Part shown: positions 7,868 through 13,172 of the stretch, one piece after another
Position numbering within the stretch: position 1 is the stretch's first letter
How the letters are laid out: each line of letters begins with the position of its first letter
From: an uncultured Haemophilus sp.
Lineage (GTDB): Bacteria; Pseudomonadota; Gammaproteobacteria; Enterobacterales; Pasteurellaceae
Assembly: GCA_902481695.1 (NCBI GenBank)
Contig: CABSXY010000004.1
Span: 1 to 28,509 of the forward strand
Length of the DNA: 28,509 bases
Direction: 5' to 3'
The notes under the pieces: generated by a model
What the model was told of the DNA's origin: nothing
The model's database searches: none
The model's input: only the letters and a program-made list of their open reading frames with translations
Program-made: the position numbers and the translations under genes

Positions 7868-8740
7868 ATGAACTTAAAAACCTTAATTAGCGCTACAGCA
7901 TTGGCTATTAGCACAAACACTTTCGCTGTAGATCTTGCCTCTAAAAACACTGATAGCTACCAACATATCCGCAATGCTACTGGTCGCCTGAACTACGCAG
8001 GGAAAACTTTTTTAATTGATCCGATGCTTGCTGAAAAAGGACGTTATGCAGGCTTTGAAGGGACATTAAATAGCCATTTGCGTAATCCACTTGTGGAATT
8101 GCCGATGAAAGCAGAAGATACTTTCAAAGATGTTGATGCCATTATTTTGACTCATACACATGAAGATCATTGGGATGAGGTTGCACAAAAAATTTTACCT
8201 AAATCCATCAAAATTTTTGTGCAACATGAACGGGATGGTGACTTACTCAAAGCGCAAGGTTTTACTAACATAACCAGTTTATCGCTAGAAAAACCGGTAG
8301 AGTTCGAAGGTATTATTTTAAATAAAACCGGCGGTTCTCACGGCACAACGGAAATGTACGCTGTACCACAATTAGCTGAGATTTTAGATGAGGCGATGGG
8401 CGTAACATTCCAAGCGAAAGGTCATCCAACGGTGTACTTGGTTGGTGACACAGTTTGGACTGCCGAAGTAAACAAAGCCATTAATCGTTATAAACCTGAT
8501 GTAATGATTATGAACACAGGTGATGCGCGTACCTTAGCTTTTCCGAATGACGGCATTATTATGGGGTTACAAGATGTTGCTCATGCTCGTAACATGCTAC
8601 CAAATACAAAACTTATTACAGTGCACATGGATGCGGTAAACCATATGTCCGTTTACCGTAAGGATTTACGCCAATTTGTCCAAGCAAACAAGCTTGAAAA
8701 TATAGCAATTCCAGAAGATGGTGAAACAGTGAAGTTTTAA
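7868..8740 (+). CDS. Exported metallo-beta-lactamase-fold hydrolase
   Basis: The 290-residue protein has a Sec signal peptide (residues 1-20, ending STNTFA) and an MBL fold of the UlaG/YtnP-like simple type. The zinc motif is HTHEDH (96-101) in AIILTHTHEDHWDE; later ligands are probably the histidine in GGSHGTTEM, the aspartate in VYLVGDTVW and the histidine in ITVHMDAVNH. The substrate cannot be told from sequence. An AAAAGGA binding site precedes the ATG. The gene is divergent from a GlxA-type regulator and ends at a terminator made from Neisseria uptake signals, which hints at exchange with Neisseria near its 3' end. Confidence 0.85.
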   Translation: MNLKTLISATALAISTNTFAVDLASKNTDSYQHIRNATGRLNYAGKTFLIDPMLAEKGRYAGFEGTLNSHLRNPLVELPMKAEDTFKDVDAIILTHTHEDHWDEVAQKILPKSIKIFVQHERDGDLLKAQGFTNITSLSLEKPVEFEGIILNKTGGSHGTTEMYAVPQLAEILDEAMGVTFQAKGHPTVYLVGDTVWTAEVNKAINRYKPDVMIMNTGDARTLAFPNDGIIMGLQDVAHARNMLPNTKLITVHMDAVNHMSVYRKDLRQFVQANKLENIAIPEDGETVKF

Positions 8741-8742
8741 AA

Positions 8743-8833
8743 ACAAGCGGTCAAGTTTTGATGGAGATTTGCAAAACACCTAAAAATTTGACCGCACTTT
8801 GTTATAAAAAAGCCGTCTGAATTTTCAGACGGC
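8743..8833. other. Cluster of three different DNA uptake signals
   Basis: Within 91 bases lie ACAAGCGGT (8743-8751, the type used by the Actinobacillus pleuropneumoniae branch), ACCGCACTT (8791-8799, the Haemophilus type, inside the extended repeat), and two inverted GCCGTCTGAA copies (8812-8821 and 8824-8833, the Neisseria type). The first could be chance. Confidence 0.8.
8775..8800. repeat. Extended uptake-signal repeat, copy 2 of 3
   Basis: Identical to the 26-base sequence at 6732 and 14284. It is followed 11 bases later by the Neisseria-type hairpin; the copy at 14284 has a similar hairpin after it. Confidence 0.85.
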
Positions 8834-8838
8834 CTTTG
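8811..8838 (+). terminator. Terminator built from two inverted Neisseria uptake signals
   Basis: GCCGTCTGAA and TTCAGACGGC form a 10-base stem with a 2-base centre (8812-8833), preceded by an A run and followed by CTTT. In Neisseria this arrangement is a common terminator. Here it lies downstream of the metallo-hydrolase gene in a Haemophilus background. Confidence 0.85.
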
Positions 8839-8840
8839 AT

Positions 8841-8940
8841 TATAGCCAGGCAAAGTCAGGCTATAAAAACCATACGCTATGCGTATGGAGACAAATAGCT
8901 TAAGCGATGAACAGAAAAAAATCCTCGCTATATAATGAAC
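8841..8940. other. Palindrome-rich stretch, possible insertion-sequence end
   Basis: TATAGCC / GGCTATA (8841-8847, 8859-8865) is followed by CCATACGC-TAT-GCGTATGG (8870-8888). Further on AGCGA and TCGCT flank an A-rich stretch near 8904-8930. No gene is visible. Subterminal hairpins like the second one are typical of IS200/IS605 ends, but no transposase is present, so this is only a possibility. Confidence 0.35.
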
Positions 8941-8987
8941 AAGGCTGACAACCAAAATTCAACATATAGGAGGATTATTTACCCCTC

Positions 8988-9081
8988 GTAGCGTGCATCT
9001 TGATGCACGACCGAATCACGCACGGAACGTTATTTAACCCTTTCGGGCATTCACGATTTCGTGCAACAAGTTGCACGCTAC
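8988..9081. repeat. Pair of inverted REP-like hairpins (BIME-like)
   Basis: The left unit (8988-9010) and right unit (9059-9081, opposite orientation) are 23-base sequences that begin GTAGCGTGCA and fold into a hairpin. They differ at two positions, T/A versus A/T, which pair with each other, so the stem is kept. A GTAG start followed by a palindrome is the hallmark of REP units mobilised by TnpA-REP (RAYT) proteins. The pair interrupts or abuts the IS3 remnant. Confidence 0.7.
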
Positions 9082-9085
9082 AATT

Positions 9086-9397
9086 CTTAAACCGACAGAA
9101 TGCCCGATTATTCACAGCGACCAAGGTGTATTGTATGGCACGGCGGAATGGGTAAAGATGTTGGAGGGTAAAGCGGTGCAAAGTATGAGTCGCCGAGGAA
9201 ATTGCTACGATAATGCGGTGATTGAAAGTTTTTTTGCGATACTAAAATCAGAGTGCTTTTACTCTCGGACTTATCATTCAATTGCTGAATTACAGGCTGA
9301 AATTGAAGAATATTTAGTGTATTACAACCAAAAACGAATTAAACTTGCTTTCAAAGGGTTGAGCCCGGTGCAATACCGAGCTCAATATTTAAGTTAA
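9086..9397 (+). pseudogene. IS3-family transposase (OrfB), C-terminal remnant
   Basis: Only the last third of an IS3/IS150-type integrase-fold transposase remains, about 100 residues from LKPTECPIIHSDQG to the stop. The second catalytic aspartate is in HSDQG and the glutamate in NAVIESFFAILKSE, with YYNQKRI...GLSPVQYR near the end. The first aspartate and all of OrfA are missing. An ATG at 9071 opens the frame but lies in the REP unit, so it is not a real start. The right inverted end of the element follows at 9402-9428. Confidence 0.88.
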
Positions 9398-9401
9398 CTA
9401 A

Positions 9402-9428
9402 CCTGTCTAACTTTTGGGGGGCAGATCA
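9402..9428 (+). mobile_element. Right end of the IS3-family remnant
   Basis: Read on the other strand the end is TGATCTGCCCCCCAAAAGTT and onward, with the TG terminus and C-rich pattern of IS3/IS150-type inverted repeats. A Haemophilus uptake signal (AAGTGCGGT) begins immediately after it. Confidence 0.7.
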
Positions 9429-9558
9429 AAGTGCGGTCAAAACCACGATTAATAATTTGATTGATTTCCTTTTGAACCCTATTAAACATTCAATATCCTA
9501 GCCATTTTTACTAATATGCCTTACAATTTGGCACATAATTTATTACAATGCATTTGTT

Positions 9559-9771
9559 ATGTTACGTCTAAATCTGAGATTTTTATATTTTCTGCTCTGC
9601 ATAAGCTAAAGTGTAGAATTACAGGCTGCGCCAAGTATTCCAACATTTTTAACTGAAAATGGCTTAACTTATTGCACCCACGCTTCAGGTTTTTCATTTA
9701 ATCCACAAACTGATGTTACTCGTCGCTTAGTCGAAAGCTATTTTGGCAAAATTTTAGATGAAACCGCTTGA
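9559..9771 (+). pseudogene. sapA: Deletion scar: start of sapA joined to end of sapF
   Basis: ATG at 9559 begins MLRLNLRFLYFLLCIS, a signal peptide broken by TAA at 9607. The same frame continues AAPSIPTFLTENGLTYCTHA and on to FSFNPQT, which I recognise as the mature start of SapA, the periplasmic binding protein of the Sap transporter. Directly after NPQT the frame reads DVTRRLVESYFGKILDETA and stops. That matches the C-terminal tail of SapF, the last ATPase of the operon (E. coli SapF, from memory, has LTKRLIAGHFGEALTADA). So sapA' and 'sapF are joined in frame near 9705-9712 and everything between is gone. The next gene, at 9791, is the sapZ-like gene that follows sapF in H. influenzae. 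A possible old promoter is TTGAAC (9472) with TATCCT (9494). Confidence 0.72.
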
Positions 9772-9790
9772 CTCACTAAGGAAAGGAAAA

Positions 9791-10807
9791 ATGAACACTC
9801 GTCCCTTTTATTTCGGACTTATATTTATTGCGATTATCGCTATACTTGCTAACTATTTAGGAAACACTGATTTTTCCCATCATTATCATATCAGTGCTTT
9901 AATTATTGCCATCTTGCTGGGAATGGCAATCGGCAATACCATTTATCCGCAATTTTCAACACGAGTGGAAAAAGGCGTTTTGTTTGCCAAAGGCACGCTT
10001 CTTCGCACTGGCATTGTGCTGTATGGTTTCCGCCTCACTTTTGGCGATATTGCCGATGTAGGATTAAATGCTGTTGTCACTGATGCGATTATGCTAATTT
10101 CAACCTTCTTTTTTACCGCACTTTTAGGCATTCGTTATCTAAAAATGGATAAACAATTGGTTTATCTCACTGGAGCAGGATGTAGTATTTGTGGTGCGGC
10201 AGCGGTTATGGCGGCAGAGCCTGTTACCAAAGCAGAATCTCATAAAGTTTCAGTGGCGATTGCCGTAGTGGTCATTTTCGGGACGCTTGCTATTTTTACT
10301 TACCCCTTGTTCTACACGTGGTCACAAGATTTAATTAACGCCCATCAATTCGGTATTTATGTTGGTTCTAGTGTACACGAAGTGGCTCAAGTGTATGCGA
10401 TTGGGGAAAATATTGATCCTATCGTGGCGAATACTGCCGTCATTTCCAAAATGATCCGAGTGATGATGCTCGCACCATTTTTATTAATGCTTTCTTGGTT
10501 ATTAACACGTAGTGATGGGGTATCAGAAAATACCTCACACAAAATTACAATTCCTTGGTTTGCTGTACTTTTTATTGGCGTTGCGATTTTTAATTCTTTT
10601 GATTTATTACCAAAAGAACTTGTGAAATTATTCGTTGAAATCGATTCTTTCTTATTAATTTCAGCGATGGCTGCGCTCGGCTTAACTACACAAGCAAGCG
10701 CAATCAAGAAAGCAGGATTAAAACCTCTGATTTTAGGAATACTAATTTATTTATGGCTAGTGGTTGGTGGATTTTTAGTGAATTATGGAATATCAAAATT
10801 AATATAA
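9791..10807 (+). CDS. YeiH-family (UPF0324) membrane protein, SapZ-like
   Basis: The 338-residue protein has about ten hydrophobic helices and the family blocks LLGMAIGNTIYPQF, GILLRTGIVLYGFRLTF-like sequence, LTGAGCSICGAAAVMAA and SVHEVAQVYAIG. H. influenzae HI1643 belongs to this family and has been called sapZ as the last gene of the sap operon; its molecular role is not established. An ATG at 9758 is in frame, but the ATG at 9791 has AAGGAAAGGA just upstream and is the better start. The 'sapF scar ends 20 bases before it. It is the only apparently intact member of the operon here. An uptake signal lies inside it near 10117. Confidence 0.85.
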   Translation: MNTRPFYFGLIFIAIIAILANYLGNTDFSHHYHISALIIAILLGMAIGNTIYPQFSTRVEKGVLFAKGTLLRTGIVLYGFRLTFGDIADVGLNAVVTDAIMLISTFFFTALLGIRYLKMDKQLVYLTGAGCSICGAAAVMAAEPVTKAESHKVSVAIAVVVIFGTLAIFTYPLFYTWSQDLINAHQFGIYVGSSVHEVAQVYAIGENIDPIVANTAVISKMIRVMMLAPFLLMLSWLLTRSDGVSENTSHKITIPWFAVLFIGVAIFNSFDLLPKELVKLFVEIDSFLLISAMAALGLTTQASAIKKAGLKPLILGILIYLWLVVGGFLVNYGISKLI

Positions 10808-10832
10808 AATTCACTTAAGATTGACCGCACTT

Positions 10833-10859
10833 TGATCTGCACCCCAAAACCTGGACCCC
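10833..10859 (+). mobile_element. Second IS3-type end, without its element
   Basis: TGATCTGCACCCCAAAACCT and onward resembles the left inverted repeat of an IS3-family element and mirrors the end at 9402-9428. It too touches a Haemophilus uptake signal (10824-10832). No transposase follows it. Confidence 0.6.
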
Positions 10860-10861
10860 AC

Positions 10862-10888
10862 GATAGCGCGCGTTTCCTAACGCGTGCC
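10862..10888 (+). repeat. REP-like hairpin, family GATAGCGC...GTGCC, unit 1
   Basis: The unit reads GATAGCGC, GCGTT, loop TCCT, AACGC, GTGCC. It folds into a nine-base stem with one G-T pair. It has the same frame and loop as the unit at 11182-11208, but the five variable stem bases differ and are matched by complementary changes. Confidence 0.65.
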
Positions 10889-11181
10889 TGAAAATCAATT
10901 TCGTTTGATTCAGATTTTTACTATTTTCATGAATAACTTCAATTTGCTTATTTTTTAGATAGATAAAACTACGCGTCAGAAGGGGGGCTATCTGGGGAGC
11001 CGTTGGTAAAGCCAACGTTCAGAATCCTTTTGATTTTATGACCGCACTTTTTTGTCATTAGAAGAAAATGAAGAACTTAAACAGGTAATCACTTTATCGC
11101 CAAATATCACTTTTCCGGTAAACTTTATTCGTGAGCTTGCCTCGGGATTTTGCTAACTCCGAAACCACAATAGATTGTAAT
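10889..11181. other. Gene debris between two REP-like hairpins
   Basis: There is no intact gene. A hairpin CGTTGG-TAAAG-CCAACG lies near 11003-11019, and an uptake signal lies at 11041. A short open stretch at about 11050-11156 would encode LSLEENEELKQVITLSPN, then ITFPVNFIRELA, then a stop; it looks like the tail of a protein I cannot identify. The stretch at 10900-11000 is AT-rich with stops in all frames I read, apart from a minus-strand frame without a recognisable product. Confidence 0.5.
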
Positions 11182-11208
11182 GGCACAAGCGAGGACGCTT
11201 GCGCTATC
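11182..11208 (-). repeat. REP-like hairpin, family GATAGCGC...GTGCC, unit 2
   Basis: On the minus strand the unit reads GATAGCGC, AAGCG, loop TCCT, CGCTT, GTGCC. It faces unit 1 at 10862. It sits about 8 bases before the point where Neisseria-like permease sequence begins, so it marks or caused the left junction of the foreign block. Confidence 0.65.
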
Positions 11209-11215
11209 AGGGGGA

Positions 11216-11322
11216 CTTCGACGGTGATGGCTTATGTGGTGTTGGTTATCGTGTTTGTGTCACTGTTTGAATACCTGATTACCAAGCCTTTGGAAATTTT
11301 GTTTATGCCGTGGAGAAGGTGA
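11216..11322 (+). pseudogene. ABC transporter permease, last ~35 codons only
   Basis: The frame encodes TSTVMAYVVLVIVFVSLFEYL and ends FMPWRR, which looks like the last membrane helix and tail of a TauC/SsuC/ThiX-type permease. Everything upstream is lost at the REP-like unit ending at 11208. The stop TGA overlaps the ATPase ATG (TGATG), the normal layout of an intact operon, so the truncation is on the 5' side only. Codon choice is GC-rich, unlike the surrounding core genes. Confidence 0.65.
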
Positions 11323-12014
11323 TGCTCTGTCTTGAAAACGTGCGTTTTGAAATTCTCCGTGACCCCATCGTGCACGATTTCAGTTTGAACCTGCAACATG
11401 GCGAAGTGAAAGCTTTGTTCGGGCCGAGCGGCTGTGGCAAGACGACGGTTTTGCGTTTGATTGCGGGCTTGGAAACGCCGAAATCGGGCACGATACGCAA
11501 TACTTTCCGCAAAACGGGTTTTCTGTTTCAGGAAAACCGCCTGCCGGAAAACTTGACCGCGATGCAGAATATCGCTATTTTTATGGACAAACCCGATGAA
11601 GGCGAAATCATCGCGCTGGCGGCGAAAGTCGGGCTGACTGCGGGCGATTTGAACAAATATCCGACCGAATTGTCCGGCGGCATGGCGAAACGGGTAGCAT
11701 TTTTGCGCCTGCTGCTGTGCGGCTGCGACCTTGCCTTGCTGGACGAGCCGTTCGTCGGTTTGGACCGCGATTTGCGCGATATTTTGGTCGCCATGCTGGT
11801 GGAAAAAATCGAGCGGCAGGGCATGGCGTGTATGCTGGTAACGCACGACCGCTTCGAAGCCGCACGCCTGAGCCATGAAATCATGCTGCTTTCCACTAAG
11901 GGCATGAACGTGCAAAACGTGATTACCCTGCCTACGCTGCTGTCCAAACGCGATTCGGCTTTTGAAGAAGCCGTGGTGGCAAGAGAGTTTCAGGGGATTC
12001 ATTATTATGAGTGA
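11322..12014 (+). CDS. ABC transporter ATPase, nitrate/sulfonate/taurine type, Neisseria-like
   Basis: The 230-residue cytoplasmic ATPase has Walker A GPSGCGKTT, a Q-loop FLFQENRL, the signature LSGGMAKRVAFLR, Walker B LALLDEPFVGLD and the switch histidine in LVTHD. It matches the SsuB/TauB/ThiZ class that drives import of small anions or thiamine precursors; the substrate cannot be told. The ATG at 11322 overlaps the permease stop; in-frame GTGs at 11310 and 11319 are less likely. Base composition is markedly GC-rich and no Haemophilus uptake signal is present, which points to transfer, probably from Neisseria. Permease and binding protein are missing, so the transporter cannot work from this locus alone. 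Confidence 0.85.
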   Translation: MLCLENVRFEILRDPIVHDFSLNLQHGEVKALFGPSGCGKTTVLRLIAGLETPKSGTIRNTFRKTGFLFQENRLPENLTAMQNIAIFMDKPDEGEIIALAAKVGLTAGDLNKYPTELSGGMAKRVAFLRLLLCGCDLALLDEPFVGLDRDLRDILVAMLVEKIERQGMACMLVTHDRFEAARLSHEIMLLSTKGMNVQNVITLPTLLSKRDSAFEEAVVAREFQGIHYYE

Positions 12015-12052
12015 TAGGAATTTAAATTTCTGACAAACCTTGCGGTTCGTTG

Positions 12053-12205
12053 CCCTCTCCCTAGCCCTCTCCCACGGGGAAAGGGGATCAGGTTTCTCAA
12101 AATCAGAGAGCCGTAGAATTGGGAATCAGATGTCAGGTAAACCTGAAAATGTTCAGGCTCGACAGCCCAATTCCCTCTCCCCGTGGGAGAGGGCTAGGGA
12201 GAGGG
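12053..12205. repeat. Element with perfect 28-base inverted ends
   Basis: The left arm (12053-12080, starting CCCTCTCCCTAGCCCTCTCC) and the right arm (12178-12205) are exact reverse complements; about 97 bases lie between them. There is no transposase. Similar CCCTCTCCC...GGGAGAGGG elements occur in Neisseria and other proteobacteria, from memory. It looks like a non-autonomous mobile element inserted after the ATPase gene. Confidence 0.75.
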
Positions 12206-12243
12206 TAAGCAAGCCGCAGGCTTGCCTCTTTAGCGAAAGATAC

Positions 12244-12314
12244 GAATCTGTTATCCGAACGCGATTCGGTTTTTGAAAAAGCCGTGGTGCCGAGGGGGCA
12301 GGGGATTCATTATG
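12244..12314 (+). pseudogene. Second, partial copy of the ABC ATPase 3' end
   Basis: This stretch repeats the last part of the ATPase gene (compare 11940-12010). Both contain AACGCGATTCGG, then TTTTGAA, AAGCCGTGGTG and CAGGGGATTCATTAT. The predicted peptide LLSERDSVFEKAVV parallels LLSKRDSAFEEAVV in the intact gene. The two copies differ at several positions, so the duplication is not recent or came from a different strain. cadD begins right after this copy. Confidence 0.75.
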
Positions 12315-12323
12315 AGGTGCTTT

Positions 12324-12938
12324 ATGTTTTCGACTGTGATTACTGCTGCTGTTTTATATATTGCTACAGCAGTAGATTTGTTGGTAATACTATTAATATT
12401 TTTTGCTAGAGCAAATACTAGAAAAGAATATCGAGATATTTATATCGGACAATATTTAGGTTCTGTAATTTTAATATTAGTTAGTTTATTTCTAGCTTTT
12501 GTTTTGAATTATGTTCCGGAAAAATGGGTGTTGGGTTTATTAGGTTTAATACCGATTTACTTAGGTATTAAAGTTGCTATTTACGACGATTGTGAGGGCG
12601 AAAAAAGAGCTAAAAAAGAATTGGATGAAAAAGGGTTGTCAAAATTAGTCGGTATTGTTGCTTTGGTTACAGTTGCTAGTTGTGGTGCAGATAATATTGG
12701 ACTTTTTGTTCCTTACTTTGTGACTTTAGATCTTGTCGACTTATTAGTTACTCTTCTTGTATTTTTAATATTGATTTTTGTTTTAGTATATACAGCACAA
12801 AGATTGGCTAATATTTCAGGTGTTGGTGAAATTGTAGAGAAGTTTAGTCGTTGGATAATGGCTGTTATTTATATTGGTTTAGGGTTATTTATTATTATTG
12901 AAAATAATACAATTCAAACAATAATATCAATAATATGA
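12324..12938 (+). CDS. cadD: Cadmium resistance transporter CadD
   Basis: The 204-residue inner-membrane protein has five or so hydrophobic helices and reads almost as the staphylococcal plasmid CadD does in my memory: VLYIATAVDLLVILLIFFAR, then TRKEYRDIYIGQYLGSVILI, later KVAIYDDCEGEKRAKKELDE and VEKFSRWIMAVIYIGLGLF. The family (CadD/LysE-like) exports cadmium. The ATG at 12324 has GAGGTG 4 bases upstream and gives the family's usual start (MFSTVITAAVLYI); upstream in-frame starts at 12273 and 12312 would add ATPase-derived residues. The gene is very AT-rich compared with the flanking GC-rich DNA. No cadX/cadC regulator is present, and transcription probably comes from the ABC operon. Confidence 0.93.
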   Translation: MFSTVITAAVLYIATAVDLLVILLIFFARANTRKEYRDIYIGQYLGSVILILVSLFLAFVLNYVPEKWVLGLLGLIPIYLGIKVAIYDDCEGEKRAKKELDEKGLSKLVGIVALVTVASCGADNIGLFVPYFVTLDLVDLLVTLLVFLILIFVLVYTAQRLANISGVGEIVEKFSRWIMAVIYIGLGLFIIIENNTIQTIISII

Positions 12939-13058
12939 ATGATACGGGCATTTGAGTATCTGACAAACCTTCGGCTTGCTTCTTCAATATAAGATACAAC
13001 CCTGTCCGTCCAATAAATCCATATCCGAAAGCATCTTCATGCAGAATTAAGCCAAACC
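12939..13058. other. Neisseria-like spacer after cadD
   Basis: No gene is visible. The start (TGATACGGGCATTTGAG, then TCTGACAAACCTT) resembles the DNA directly after the intact ATPase gene (TGATAGGAATTTAAA, then TCTGACAAACCTT at 12013-12041). So cadD sits exactly between the duplicated ATPase end and the matching downstream spacer. Confidence 0.65.
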
Positions 13059-13172
13059 ATGAATAAGTTTTTCACCCACCCCATGCGGCCGTTTTTCGTC
13101 GGTGCGGCGGTGCTTGCCATACTCGGCGCGTTGGTGTTTTTCATTAGCTCCGGTGCCGTCATTTTGAAATGA
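13059..13172 (+). pseudogene. NnrS-family protein, first ~36 codons only
   Basis: The frame begins MNKFFTHPMRPFFVGAAVLA and continues into a first membrane helix ending FFISSGAVIL, then meets a stop created by the junction. The H-P-x-R-P-F-F start followed by a helix is typical of NnrS, a membrane haem protein family linked to nitric oxide stress and common in Neisseria. The rest is lost where ohr sequence begins, near 13165-13170. Confidence 0.65.

Noticed and set aside
9071..9397. The transposase frame as an intact small gene starting at the ATG at 9071
   Set aside because: That ATG lies in a REP unit and the protein lacks the first catalytic aspartate and all N-terminal parts; it is a remnant.
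10815..11015. 66-codon minus-strand open frame over the second IS3-type end
   Set aside because: It runs through an uptake signal, the IS end and a REP-like hairpin; the product resembles no protein I know.
11232..12002. 256-codon open frame on the minus strand opposite the ABC ATPase
   Set aside because: Long antisense frames are common in GC-rich genes; its product is rich in H, Q, R and F and shows no domain, while the plus-strand frame has all the ATPase motifs.
12040..12276. 78-codon open frame across the 28-base inverted-repeat element
   Set aside because: It is made of the repeat arms and spacer and has no recognisable domain or binding site.
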